Notes under the pieces: generated by a model | Told to the model about the DNA's origin: nothing | Seen by the model: only the letters and a program-made list of their open reading frames with translations | The model's database searches: none | Translations under genes and position numbers: made by a program | Origin: Antedon bifida | Lineage: Eukaryota; Echinodermata; Crinoidea; Comatulida; Antedonidae | DNA length: 64,000 nucleotides | Assembly (NCBI GenBank): GCA_963402885.1 | Contig: OY727099.1 | Span: 17,937,001-18,001,000, forward strand | Direction of reading: 5' to 3' | Shown here: piece after piece, positions 23,545 through 35,725 of the stretch | Numbering within the stretch: position 1 is the stretch's first letter | Layout: each line of letters begins with the position of its first letter

Positions 23545-24252
23545 TTAAAATGCCTCTCTATTTACAACATTTGTGTACAAAAGAATTTACTGTGTAATTT
23601 GAAGTATCCCCCACTGATAAGAAGTGCTTATTTTCAGCAAGCTCGCGTAACACAAATACAATCCCAAAAATTATGAAACATATGGGAAACTATAAATCGA
23701 TGTTTATTGGAATGTATGATCAATAGAAATTTTTTGCCCGCACCCTGGCCTTTAAGTGTACTTATTCGAATTAATAAATAAATTAGAATAAGGTTTTAGA
23801 AAAGTTTTTAACAAACACGCATGCGCATTTCAATTTGTTTACCAAGGGCGGGCATACACATTGCATGTGGGGATATTCGATTGTGTTTCGGTGGATCGAA
23901 AAGTCCCTATTAAGTTTAAAGGATCACTGGTTATGATGTTTTATAATTAAATTATCTATGTCTATTTTGCATGTTGAATTAAAAAAATCAAATTCAATTG
24001 TTACCATGTTGTTTAAATGACAATAAATACTATCCGTATCGTATTTATGTTCATGTTTTACCGCGAAAAAACTTATTTTAACGTAAGCTTTATTTATTAA
24101 AGTACCTATTATCTGTAATGTAATGTGGGGCACATACAATAAAAACAAACTTGATAATAAACTAAAACAAGTGCTTCAAATTAGGAGAGCAAAAATAATC
24201 AGTAAAAATAAAGTATATTATTCGAATACAGAGGCAAATAGAAAACTCTTAA

Positions 24253-24585
24253 AGATGTATTGTCCCCCAAAAACATGAACAAATAAAGATTAATAAAATC
24301 AGATTTTGAATAGGCAAGTTCACAGTTTTAATAAAGTTATTCACTTCTGTAGAAAAAAAATCCTCAAAAATATTTATTTCACTTATAAAAAGACAAAAGA
24401 AATGGTTAATTTCAACCAAAAACCATTGTCTTCCAGACAATTTTGGTATATTTTGCTTTAATTACATTTTTTTGGTGTAAAATGGTTTTTTTTTGGATCA
24501 AGTTTTTGGTCAAAGTGAATAACTATTATGTGATATTAAAATGGTATATTTAACACAAAAAAAAATGTAGGGGGACAATATATCT
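24253..24585. mobile_element. TTAA-flanked MITE, short form, copy 2
   Basis: TTAA at 24249-24252 and 24586-24589; ends AGATGTATTGTCCCCC and GGGGGACAATATATCT. A second fragment of the right end follows at about 24608-24625. Confidence 0.72.
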
Positions 24586-25362
24586 TTAATGTACAAAATG
24601 ACTAAAGAAGACAATATATCTTTAATGCTTTATGTATAATTATTTCCTACTTTAATATTCTTCTTTTTTAAGAAATTAGGATAATTGTATTTCATTTATG
24701 GAAGAACAGATTTTGTTTGTGAACGAGCCTCCGCTTAAAAATAAAGATTGGATTATAATAACATTATTATAACACAAACAAAATTTACCCGACCCTCTAA
24801 TTTATAAATAATAAATATTTACTATGAAGATCAGAACATGTACAAATAAAACTGTGCATTCTTAAATAGTAAAACATAATAGTAAAATAATCTTGTTTAA
24901 CTAAAGTTTATTAAACGCAAACATTGCATAATATTCTATTATAGATCATTATGTATGACTTGCTGAATGATTAACTAGAAGGCCTATGATAGGCCTACTC
25001 ACAAACATTTAACATCTATACCAACAGGTTTTTGGATATCTCTCTTTAATGAGAATGAGAATTGAAAATGAATTGTAATCAATTTAGGAGGGAATGAAGT
25101 TACCTTGGAACATGTTTTATCGTTTAGCACTGAATGTCATATTTCAATTTTCATTTTGTCCAAGTTTAAAATGCTACTATTTATTGGTTACTAATAAATG
25201 TAGCACTGTTAGTTGGTGTAGTCACTATGGAAAAACCTTTCTCCACGAAGAGGGCCGCTGTTTAAAAGGTATAGGTGTAATTTCCGAATAAATTATTATA
25301 ATATTATTATTGTAATTGTAGATGTAGACAGGTCACATAATACGTAAGACACACACTGTGTG

Positions 25363-25447
25363 TATAAAACATGTCAAGCGTAACGTGCCTCATTATTGAG
25401 GCGATGTCGATAAGGATACTCGACGACATTGGCACGGGACATTGCAG
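25363..25447 (+). promoter_or_regulatory. Candidate promoter and non-coding exon upstream of gene B (site 1)
   Basis: TATAAAA at 25363-25369 is followed by GTCAAGCG, a small GCCTC...GAGGC hairpin and a consensus donor GTAAGT at 25447. Gene B's coding exon has an acceptor just 5' of its ATG, so a non-coding first exon is needed. Only suggestive. Confidence 0.25.
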
Positions 25448-26343
25448 TAAGTCAATCTGTTCTTATACTTGTTTAGACAGTTATAAATATAAGTTAGATA
25501 TCATTTTGATGATAACCTTTAATTAATATGTGTATTTTTTATTCAAAATCTTCAACAACATCATCGAACGTTGTTGAATATCGTAAATACATCATGTATT
25601 ATATACGTTACATACAGTTTTCATTACTGAAATATGCCTGCTGCATACAACAAATCATTTTCCATCGTATTATCATTTCCTTATTTGGAAGAGGTCGTTT
25701 ACAGTCCGTATCTCCCTAATTGTGTACAGACAGACTCCGCGTCATGCATGGCGGCAACTTATATTCTATTGAAATAATTGTTTTTAAAATCAAATTCCTG
25801 ATGATGATCAAATAAGGATCGAAACGTTGAATCATGGCTTGCCTCTCGTTATTTGAAGTCAGTTTTATACTATAAAACCGGACTTTAGGCCTACTAGTAT
25901 TACAAGCTACAGAATAAATATAGAACAATGTCAAACTCAAAGATTTAAGAAAAAAAACAGTTAAAGATTTGAATCTGAATTGAACATTATCGACATTAAT
26001 CATCGGCATGATAGGCTTGCCGTCTACAAGCGTTCATGTATCTACTATGTATATTTATAGATCTAGATAAAATCCATATGATGGTATGTTTTATTCTACT
26101 AACGTTTAACAGGCATGCATAGTGTTGGTTACAAGAAAACAATTTTCCAGCAAAAGACGTAAGCTGAGGTGTTATTTTTTTGTTTTTAATTAAAAGTAAT
26201 TTGTGTGAAAGTCGAGGATAAGCTGCTTTATTCATGAAACACAGAATTTTCGATCCGATAGTTTTAGGTCTTAAATTATATAATATATATATATATATAT
26301 ATATAGATTCGTTATCCAATCGAGTTCGAACAATACCATGAAA

Positions 26344-26415
26344 GCCCCAGTGGTCTAATGGTTAGGACATCTGCATATCAAGCAGGCGGTCCGAGTTCGA
26401 GTCTCGGTTGGGGCG
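26344..26415 (+). tRNA. tRNA-like sequence, anticodon position ATC (Asp?), unit 1
   Basis: Folds as a full cloverleaf: acceptor 26344-26350 with 26408-26414, D-stem, anticodon stem TCTGC/GCAGG, loop ATATCAA (anticodon ATC at 26377-26379), T-stem CCGAG/CTCGG with loop TTCGAGT. A TTTTT run follows at 26418-26422. Eukaryotic tRNA-Asp normally has GTC, and a SINE body follows, so this is probably a SINE head rather than a working tRNA. Confidence 0.4.
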
Positions 26416-26707
26416 ACTTTTTCTCATTCTCACAGATTTCCTCATCTTTATCGTTTCAAATTAATTAATTAAATTTCAGTATATCACCGGGCGGTTTAGA
26501 ATTAATGTTCTTTGCCTCTTGTGTTTATATATATAAAAGTATCTCTTCGGAGATCCCGCCTCGTGAATAAAAATACTGAAAGATGAGGGCGTATCAATTT
26601 GATCTCTGTTGCGCGTGCGTACAACTGAGGACTAGTGCTGTTCCGCCGTACCACGCCGAGAATGTTAAAGAGTCGTTATCCAATCGAGTTCGAACAATAC
26701 CATGAAA

Positions 26708-26779
26708 GCCCCAGTGGTCTAATGGTTAGGACATCTGCATATCAAGCAGGCGGTCCGAGTTCGAGTCTCGGTTGGGGCG
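26708..26779 (+). tRNA. tRNA-like sequence, anticodon ATC, unit 2
   Basis: Identical to the unit 1 copy, 364 bp downstream. Same doubt about function. Confidence 0.4.
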
Positions 26780-27071
26780 ACTTTTTCTCATTCTCACAGA
26801 TTTCCTCATCTTTATCGTTTCAAATTAATTAATTAAATTTCAGTATATCACCGGGCGGTTTAGAATTAATGTTCTTTGCCTCTTGTGTTTATATATATAA
26901 AAGTATCTCTTCGGAGATCCCGCCTCGTGAATAAAAATACTGAAAGATGAGGGCGTATCAATTTGATCTCTGTTGCGCGTGCGTACAACTGAGGACTAGT
27001 GCTGTTCCGCCGTACCACGCCGAGAATGTTAAAGAGTCGTTATCCAATCGAGTTCGAACAATACCATGAAA

Positions 27072-27143
27072 GCTCCAGTGGTCTAATGGTTAGGACATCT
27101 GCATATCAAGCAGGCGGTCCGAGTTCGAGTCTCGGTTGGGGCG
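27072..27143 (+). tRNA. tRNA-like sequence, anticodon ATC, unit 3 (acceptor change)
   Basis: Same fold, but the third acceptor base is T instead of C, giving a T-G pair. All else matches units 1 and 2. Confidence 0.37.
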
Positions 27144-27435
27144 ACTTTTTCTCATTCTCACAGATTTCCTCATCTTTATCGTTTCAAATTAATTCATTAA
27201 ATTTCAGTATATCACCGGGCGGTTTAGAATTAATGTTCTTTGCCTCTTGTGTTTATATATATAAAAGTATCTCTTCGGAGATCCCGCCTCGTGAATAAAA
27301 ATACTGAAAGATGAGGGCGTATCAATTTGATCTCTGTTGCGCGTGCGTACAACTGAGGACTAGTGCTGTTCCGCCGTACCACGCCGAGAATGTTAAAGAG
27401 TCGTTATCCAATCGAGTTCGAACAATACCATGAAA

Positions 27436-27507
27436 GCCCCAGTGGTCTAATGGTTAGGACATCTGCATATCAAGCAGGCGGTCCGAGTTCGAGTCTCGGT
27501 TGGGGCG
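27436..27507 (+). tRNA. tRNA-like sequence, anticodon ATC, unit 4
   Basis: Same as unit 1; the unit is broken 13 bases downstream by the 338-bp insertion. Confidence 0.4.
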
Positions 27508-27520
27508 ACTTTTTCTCATT

Positions 27521-27858
27521 TTCTTACACATATTACAGATACCATCATATTCAGGAAGCCACTTACAACTCCTGTGACCTAAAGGATAAACAGGCATATT
27601 GTTTCATTTGTGTTGGCTTTCTACGATCATACAAAGGCCTATGCATATGTATGATTGTAGACAGTATACTATTCATAAATACATACTATGTGGCGCAGAT
27701 TTGGTTACATTCATTGTATCGCTACTCCTTGTTATTATTTCATAATCTTTTTTGCTAGAGAAGCCACTCATATCAGTTTACAATGCGCTTTTAAGACTAT
27801 ATCCATTTTATGTAATTACTAAACCTAGAATGATTTGCATTCAACTTAATAGGAAGCA
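27521..27858. other. 338-bp insertion identical to 30134-30471
   Basis: Appears base-for-base identical by eye to 30134-30471. It is flanked by an 11-bp direct repeat TTTTTCTCATT (27510-27520 and 27859-27869) that is single in units 1-3. The source is the interior of a LINE, not its 3' end, which is odd for ordinary target-primed insertion. Confidence 0.85.
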
Positions 27859-27995
27859 TTTTTCTCATTCTCACAGATTTCCTCATCTTTATCGTTTCAA
27901 ATTAATTAATTAAATTTCAGTATATCACCGGGCGGTTTAGAATTAATGTTCTTTGCCTCTTGTGTGTATATATATATATATATATATTATATATT
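27859..27995 (+). repeat. Rest of array unit 4 (SINE body and TA tail)
   Basis: Continues TTTTTCTCATTCTCACAG through ATCACCGGGCGGTTTAGAAT and ends in a (TA)n microsatellite at about 27967-27993. Confidence 0.75.
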
Positions 27996-28744
27996 AAAAC
28001 ACGAAGCGTTGTGATGAAACAAATGTTGAGGTTTATAACGGAAATGTAGGTTATAACATTATACAAATTATAAAATTATCAATTGGCATATTATATGTTT
28101 CATTGTCATTAAAAAAATATATAAAACGTATACCACACTGAGACATCTCATGGATCGTAACATACCAATAATTACATACCATGGCGATCACTTTTACACA
28201 ATGGATTGCAATATAGGTTAATCTAATCAGATTGGCCTACGGTGGATATTAAATACATTTGCAGTAGCAGGTGTTTAAATATAAATACATGTCTACGAAG
28301 AATGGGTTCATCACCACGTCACCGCTGCATCCCATTTTTTAAATACAGCAACAATTTTAGAAATATTCTGTTCCAAATCAATCCTTAATATATTATAAGA
28401 GATATGAATTGGTCTTTCTTTTTTTGTTTTCCGTCTTCATCTTGTGTAAAACAGAAGTATCAATATTTAGTATTATCTCACATACAATCGAAAGCCTTTA
28501 AAATGTAGGTCATAGCTAATCTTTATTTGCTAATTAAATATCTCAATTAAAATAGTATGTTATTATAATTATTAGCCTCTAAATTATCGAATACGCCTAT
28601 GTTAATTCAATCTTCCTTATCAAAAACAATAAGCAATTTGCAAACTACAAATAAAATTAATAATACTCAGGTTAATTCATTCATAACATAACATAATATC
28701 TTTGTTACTTGGGAAAAAGAGTAGTAGTACATTATTATGGATAC

Positions 28745-28793
28745 TGGCGCTATATAAATCTGATTGATTGATTGATTGATTGATTGAAATGAA
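28745..28793 (+). mobile_element. Retroelement 3' tail
   Basis: GGCGCTATATAAATCTGATT runs into (GATT)n. This tail is shared by many invertebrate CR1/L2 elements and SINEs. No body is recognisable upstream. Confidence 0.4.
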
Positions 28794-28978
28794 ACTAACA
28801 ATATTCAATAGAATTAAAAATTGTGTTCACGAAAGTGAATGTTTATTACTTTTCCAGTTCCCATTTTCAAGGCGTAATAATCTTTTATCTCTTGAATTAT
28901 TATCTTTTGTCTCATTATCAATATAATATTTGAACAGCGTTGCAACGCATTGACATAAAACGATCAAGGCACTGTCTG

Positions 28979-29048
28979 TATAAAAACAAATCAAGCGTGT
29001 CGTTTATTTTGTTTTATGAGACGATACCGAGAGGAGGTATTGTGTAAG
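28979..29048 (+). promoter_or_regulatory. Candidate promoter and non-coding exon upstream of gene B (site 2)
   Basis: TATAAAA at 28979-28985, then ATCAAGCG as at site 1, and a donor AAG|GTAAGA at 29048/29049. 6.7 kb before the gene B start codon. Confidence 0.27.
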
Positions 29049-29509
29049 GTAAGAAAATGTTTAAATATTTAATTCAAATTGCTATAATTAAGATGTGACT
29101 TAATCAGTGTTAAGTAGTCATGTACATAATCATTTGCTATGCAGTAAGACAGGCTGGTACTTTCTTAATATGCGACTCTGTGAACTTTATGTTACTAGAC
29201 GAAATATCCGCTCAAGAGATCTTTATGTACCTTACGCCACCTTATTCCAGTAGTTTACTACCCTTCAAGGCTATAATACAATACCTTCCCCGCACCCGGA
29301 GAATTTTTTGCTTTAGTTTCCAGTACATTGCGGTCATTTTGGTACCCCGGGTAGGCCTATATGGATTGCATAACGAACAAATTGAAGAAAGGGGGAGTAT
29401 TTAGACGCCATTTTGGCAGCTAAATCTTATTCAAGATGGCGAGTAATGTTTAACTATTTGTTTGACTATTTCAGTAATGTCGATAACTAGGTTACATAAT
29501 TTGCAAATA

Positions 29510-30475
29510 CATTAGTCAAGTTAAGAAATAATAATAATAATTTATTTGGAGATTACACTTTTACAACAGTGGCACTCGACCAAATGGAAGGTGCATCCAA
29601 AAGAAATATACAAAAAAAAAAACATGATATAGAAAATAACAATTACAATAAAAAGTCGACGTAGGTCAACAATTCAACTACAGTAACTACAATACCATTG
29701 ATAATTAACACTACAGCAGCAGGAAACCCACTGACACCTAAAAATACAAAATTACAAGAAATAAACATATAGAATAGGTAGGAACTGTACAATATAAAAT
29801 GAATTGGGCAACAACAATGTAGACCTAACACTATAATGAGATAGATATCAATCATTTAGTTTGATTGATATGAACATTACTCGCCTAGAACAATACATCT
29901 GTGTGCCCAAGCTCCTTTAATGGAATCGACGTCATACATATAATGATAGTAGTTATCAGTTCCACCTAATACAAGATTTAATTTGGTGTTCAGGTCACCA
30001 GAGATAAAATTTTCCCATACATCTAAATGATTGATATCGATTAACATATATTCTAATTTGGTATATTCTTCAATCCTTATGCCATTGAGTTGGTTACATG
30101 TGAATAAAAAAATGTTGAATGTCTTCTAAACCATTCTTACACATATTACAGATACCATCATATTCAGGAAGCCACTTACAACTCCTGTGACCTAAAGGAT
30201 AAACAGGCATATTGTTTCATTTGTGTTGGCTTTCTACGATCATACAAAGGCCTATGCATATGTATGATTGTAGACAGTATACTATTCATAAATACATACT
30301 ATGTGGCGCAGATTTGGTTACATTCATTGTATCGCTACTCCTTGTTATTATTTCATAATCTTTTTTGCTAGAGAAGCCACTCATATCAGTTTACAATGCG
30401 CTTTTAAGACTATATCCATTTTATGTAATTACTAAACCTAGAATGATTTGCATTCAACTTAATAGGAAGCAGCGA
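29510..30475 (-). mobile_element. LINE 3' part with cysteine/histidine knuckle
   Basis: Minus strand encodes V-Y-P-L-G-H-R-S-C-K-W-L-P-E-Y-D-G and I-C-N-M-C-K-N-G-L-E-D-I-Q-H-F-F (about 30090-30210), the C-x2-C...H knuckle near the C-terminus of many LINE polyproteins, then non-coding DNA down to an A/T-rich end near 29520. Stops present. Clade not assigned. Confidence 0.6.
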
Positions 30476-31439
30476 ATGCATATCATCTATTCACACCCAA
30501 TACACGAGGGGTATCATTTCTAGCGAAAATAAACATCAAGCAGTATCACGTCTATATAGCTGACATCCCATAATATGCGATACTGTAGCCTCTCCAGATA
30601 CCAAACATTAGCCTGACCCTCTTAAGTTCAAAAACATTATGAACATCAGCCAGGACAGTTCTTCAACTTTCCATGTAACTCTCCTTGGTTCGAACTTGAT
30701 CATCGGGTATTTTCATAGTATAATTATAGATTTATATGTAGTTTATAGGTACTACTATACCGTCATTACAAGAAACGCAACTGCAGTATGTTTTGTCGCT
30801 CATGATACCGTACGATAATCGACATGCTTCCCATCTCCTTATCAGCGTTCGCAACTTTGTATCAGTCTATAATACTGGTAAATGTTGTGATATCTGATTA
30901 AAAGTGATAACGTATATTTACCCCACTTCTGTACTTTGTACACTGTCGACACTGTCGATATCATATACTTTTTTATTTATTTGCGAGGTTTAATTACTTA
31001 GAATTTTTAAACAAAAGATGTAGGCCGAAAGTGTTTACAATATTTTAAAACCTTTAATGGAACACATCGATGTAATATCGTACGCATCGTACACGACACT
31101 AATTATGTTACCCTTATCTGATGATAATCCTATAAATTGTTCCTCTAATGAAGTGAAATGAAGAATAAATGTCACATCTGATATGTAATATAACCATATT
31201 CAGGCAATTTGTTTACTGATAGGAAATGACATACCGGTACCGGTACACTGCTTGTGTATCGTAAACGTTGTTTCACTTCATTTGAACAACAAGCTCCTGC
31301 TTGATTGCATATTATATTCAATTAGTTAAATATTCATCTAGACCTACTACTTAATACAATTGTTTGTTGTATACGCAAGAAAATGTATCTTTAATTATAA
31401 CAATAATAATAACACCGTTCTAATTAATTCTAATTCAAA

Positions 31440-31578
31440 TTATTGCTGTGGGTATCAGTGGCTGGATCTGAATGGGGATACAAAAAGCTGAATCAAAACG
31501 ATAAAGTAAAACAGCCTGAAAAAGTAGCAGAGCTTTCAGGCAACACTAGCCCTAGCCCTTCGCAAGTGAGAGTACTTA
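31440..31578 (-). mobile_element. Penelope-like 3'-end fragment
   Basis: GCTGTGGGTATCAGTGGCTG, then AAAACAGCC and AAGCTTTC-like words, repeat the sequence found at 7697-7790 at the end of the Penelope-like element. No coding part. Confidence 0.5.
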
Positions 31579-31584
31579 GACAAA

Positions 31585-33285
31585 GTAGATAGTAATATTA
31601 TTACAAAATATTAATATTTACAAAATCCAATTACGACCATGTCCACATACTGAGAGTCGATGAACTGTCTATGCACTTTACAATTTACATAGATTTTATC
31701 CGACAATTAACTCTAGCTGCATACCTGGAACAATGAATCTAGGCCTATATATACATTTACGTAAGGGCAAAATTTGGTAAATCGCGCGTTACTTGTAGAA
31801 TGTTTACTCGATGGTATAAAAAGTTGGTTCGTATTTTCTTGCTTCTCAACGTTTGTATTAATTAATAATTACATAAAATATAAACGTTGTAGTGGTGAAT
31901 CGTTACATGTACTATGCTATTTCAATCGAAAATGACAGTGACAGTTTTAACAAAGTATTAAATCGCAAATGTGTTACTGTATCAAGTGGTATATTATTAA
32001 TTAATAGGCCTATAAAACATGAAAAAAAATATTGCGTTACTGAGTAGATAAAGAATATATTTAAACATTGTTCTTCTTTGTACCCATCCTCTTCCCCATC
32101 CCTCAACCCTAATGTTACATACAAAACACAAATTGGGTTTGTTTAAATGAGTCCAAATAAAAAAATGGACTCATTTTTTGACAAGTTTGTTAGATTATTG
32201 GTAAATAGTGATGTGTTCTTTCAAAATATACATTTAGATTATACGTTTGATAAACTAATATTTGACATGAGTAAACATAATTTATTAATAGACGGATATA
32301 TGTATAGTAAAATTACGGGATTAATTATTTTCTGAATTTTATGTATAATGGGCAAATTAACGGAAAATAGAATTCATCTTCAACATCCAGCAATATCATT
32401 TATATATTTAGCTAATGTAAATCCACATTTTAGATGAATTAACTCAGCTAACAATAGACTAACAGCATTATTACAAACAAAGCCATATATATATATATTT
32501 GCATACATATATGAAGTAGGGTGAAGTCCAATGAGACAGCATGGTATGGGTACATGTACACGCACACAATTATCTACATATTGTCAGATGATATGTATGA
32601 ACATTAGAACGTTATAAAGGCCTAACCATTAGTAAATTGAGTTTCCATATTTAAAACATGTACTTCTTCGACGAAGATGTAGACAATTTCGCAACCACCA
32701 AACGAATTGTTCAATTTGATTTAAAATAACATTTATTTCTTTATTCTTCTCAAAGTATTAACATTATATAGATGATCAAAAATCATACCGCATATCCTGT
32801 ATGAAAAAGTAGATAGTAATATATTACAAAATATTAATATTTACAAAATCCAATTACGACCATGTCCACATACTGAGAGTCGATAAACTGTCTATGCACT
32901 TTACATATTTAGATAATATAGGTTAGGCATGTGTATTTAATCCGCCAATTAACTTTAGCTGCATACCTGGAACAATGAATCTACATACATTTACGTAAGG
33001 GCAAAATTCTGTAAATCGCGCGTTACTTGTAGAATGTTTACTCGATGGTATATAAAGTTGGTCCGTACTTTCTTGCTTCTCAACGTTTGTATTAATTAAT
33101 AATTACATAAAATATAAACGTTGTAGTGGTGACTCGTTACATGTACTATGCTATTTCAATCGACTATGACAGTGACAGTTTTAACAAAGTATTAAATCGC
33201 AAATGTGTTACTGTATCAAGTGGTACATTATTTATAGGCCTATAAAACATGAAAACAATATTTCGTTACTGAGTAGATAAAGAAT
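31585..33285 (+). repeat. Local duplication: 31585-32055 and 32811-33285
   Basis: Both blocks begin near GTAGATAGTAATAT and share ACAAAATCCAATTACGACCA, CACATACTGAGAGTCGAT, the Helitron-like 5' segment and TTCGTTACTGAGTAGATAAA-like ends, in the same orientation with a few indels. About 755 bp separate them. Confidence 0.75.
31740..32180 (+). mobile_element. Helitron-like 5'-half fragment, in a local duplication
   Basis: Contains ACATTTACGTAAGGGCAAAA and GTTTACTCGATGGTAT, as at the 5' end of copies 1-3, then internal segments up to a small GAGTCC/GGACTC hairpin at about 32149. No 3' end. Confidence 0.5.
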
Positions 33286-33290
33286 ATCTG
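32980..33290 (+). mobile_element. Helitron-like 5'-half fragment, second copy
   Basis: Same landmarks as 31740-32180. It belongs to the duplicated block 31585-32055 / 32811-33285. Confidence 0.5.
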
Positions 33291-34238
33291 TTCCAATTTT
33301 ACTTTTTTGTAAATAAAACACACATTATTTATTAGCATACGGTAGGATAGTGATACTTGTTAGACCTTATTGCAGAATGCATTAACCTCGTGATTCGATT
33401 ACTTGTACTTTACTGATAACAGCAATAACCATTGCAATATTCATTTATTTAAATATACTGCGGCCTGACACTATTACTATGTGTTACACAGTACCGCGTG
33501 TCTTATTCGTTTCTTTAGATATTACATATACACCATGTCACAGAGTCATTTTGTTATTTTTTTCATATAATAATAGTAAACATTATTCATTTATCATTAG
33601 GTAGGTCTATTAATTTACGGGAAAAAATTCATTCATATGGCGAAAAAATTCATATCATCGATGCAACTTCTAACAACATCGTGACAATATTCATAATCAT
33701 CGATGTATAATTTTTTTTTTAAATCCAAAATTCTGTTATATTGGCGTTATTGTTTATGCCAACAAGTAGTTGCATTCTTTTTAAAGGAAAGGAATTGTAT
33801 TCTACTTCAAACAAATACTGCACTGTAGAGACGCAATGCTCTAGTAGATGGCAACTTGCAACTACAGTATAATATTATATTATTATTATATTTTTCCATT
33901 TGTATTTTTATAGGAATAATTTTAATGATGTTTTTTTATTATTTGTTTTCAATGAGAATATCTTTATGAATAATTAATCATTAGAATGGTGTGGTCAGTT
34001 AAAATATTAAATAATTAACTTAGGACTAAAAAATTCATTTTAAATATTTTCAACATGTTGTATTAATAATTCTAATAATTACGATGTAACAATATAACAG
34101 CTCATTAATTATTCATTACTGCAGTATCTACTGATTCATTCTGGTCATTTGTTTTAGGTATTGAGAGTGACATGGACAAACAGATAACATTATTTCGTGG
34201 TTTCGGTCCTTTGTTACATATCCTTTCTACATGCCACA
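33291..34238. other. AT-rich intergenic stretch
   Basis: Nothing recognisable beyond AT-rich low-complexity DNA up to the start of the Helitron-like element. Confidence 0.5.
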
Positions 34239-35635
34239 TCTATATATAAATTTACGTAAGGGCAAAATTCGGTAAATCGCGCCTTACTTCTAGAATGTTT
34301 ACTCGATGGTATATAAAGTTGGTTCGTACTTTCGGTACTGATTTTAACCACCTGATGCAACCCTGTTTACTAATTAAATTAAGTTAGATAATTAGTTATT
34401 GACGATTAAAACGAATTTAGGTTCAACGATTTGCCCCAAATAGGGGTGTTTTCCGATCGTGGTATACACTGTCTAATGGATGTCCATCTTGAAAAATACC
34501 CGCCACAAAAATGCGAGGAGGCTTCGCATTTTCCTATATCCTCCTACGATAATTGTTTTTAATAGCTGAAAACCGGTTGAACAGCTAGAGTACACCATCA
34601 TAATGTTGAAGACAGGCCGATTTTCTTAAAAAAATAATATTTTGATAGATTTAATATACGATTATACAACTGTTTTGATCTGCGATAAATGGAACATTCC
34701 AATCTCTGTTCCACAAGTGTCTATTCCCTCAGCCGTCGTAAAGTACTGTACAGTCATAACAGAAATTCGATCCATTTTATCCAATCTGTGCTGCAGAGGT
34801 TGGATATAGGTATTTTTTTAAACGGATATTAATGAGCTAGCCTTTCCAGTCGCCGTCTATTATGTACAATCATCTTTATTATTGCAGTTAAACCACCACC
34901 CTCCCCTCACTGGCATGAGTAGCGTTGTAAAGCCAGTAGAGGACAGGCCTACAGTACAAAGGATCACATGCCCTAAACGCAGAACAACTTTGGTGGTTAG
35001 GAACCAACTTAAGTATGAATTGGCTCTAAGAAACAATTGAAAACCATTAGACCTACTAATAATTAAGTTAAGTTAGATAATTATTTATTGACGATCAAAG
35101 CGAATTTACGATTTTCCCCGAATAGAGGTGTTTACTTTATTACTGACAGTTCCTTCTGAACGTTTATATTAATTAATAATGTAATTACTGTACAAAAAAT
35201 ATAAACGTCGTATTAGTGATGTATCGTTACATGTACTGTACCTCCATGGTTTAGTGGTATATTATTTGTAAAACATGAAAACAATTAATATTTCGTTACT
35301 AAATGGATAAAGAATATATTTAAAAATTGTTCGTCTTTGCACCCATCCTCTTCCCCATCCCTCAACCCTCATGTTGCATACAAAACACAAATTCAGTTTG
35401 TTTCAAAACAATTGACAATTGTTTCTCTTTCGGAAGTAATTCCCAGGGTGCTAATTTTAGTTGAGTACATAAATCACCGTGTCTATTTATTCGTTCCTGT
35501 AAACGACATGTATTATATTGTCCTGCATGTACATTTGAAGTCGCCAATTTGTTAACGCTGAAATTACTATGTATTCGAGAACCATCTGTGGGCACGACCT
35601 AGATGGTACGCGAGCGAAGCGAGCGTACCATCTAG
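34239..35635 (+). mobile_element. Non-autonomous Helitron-like element, copy 1
   Basis: Starts TCTATATATAAATTTACG after an A and ends CTAG before a T. A 9-bp stem (ATGGTACGC / GCGTACCAT) with an 11-base loop sits directly before the terminal CTAG. These are Helitron hallmarks: 5' TC, 3' CTRR, subterminal hairpin, insertion between A and T, no duplication. No Rep/helicase ORF. Ends 76 bp before the gene B exon-1 acceptor. Confidence 0.8.
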
Positions 35636-35725
35636 TTGTGGTAAATTTCACTAAAGTATAAAAATGATAAATTGTTTTTTCAGACTCAAATTATGTATCA
35701 TTTTTTTTCAGTACTTTAAGAAACA

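Larger units (their letters stand above)
26311..27518 (+). repeat. 364-bp tandem array with tRNA-like units (4 units)
   Basis: GTTATCCAATCGAGTTCG starts at 26311, 26675, 27039 and 27403, exactly 364 bp apart. Each unit holds a tRNA-like sequence, a SINE body (TTTTTCTCATTCTCACAG ... ATCACCGGGCGGTTTAGAAT) and about 150 bp of spacer. Units differ by only a few bases; unit 3 has AGCTCCAG for AGCCCCAG and TTAATTCATT for TTAATTAATT. Unit 4 is interrupted at 27520. Confidence 0.9.

Noticed and set aside
26311-27518. CRISPR-like array
   Set aside because: The 364-bp period, tRNA-like content and animal intron-exon genes make this a eukaryotic tandem repeat, not a CRISPR.
26635-27758. Series of similar 65-131-codon plus-strand ORFs
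   Set aside because: They are translations of the 364-bp repeat through its tRNA-like part, start at CTG rather than ATG, and have no protein family features.
32147-32335. 62-codon ATG ORF near the Helitron-like fragment
   Set aside because: AT-rich composition, no recognised motif, and it starts in a small palindrome of the repeat; most likely chance.
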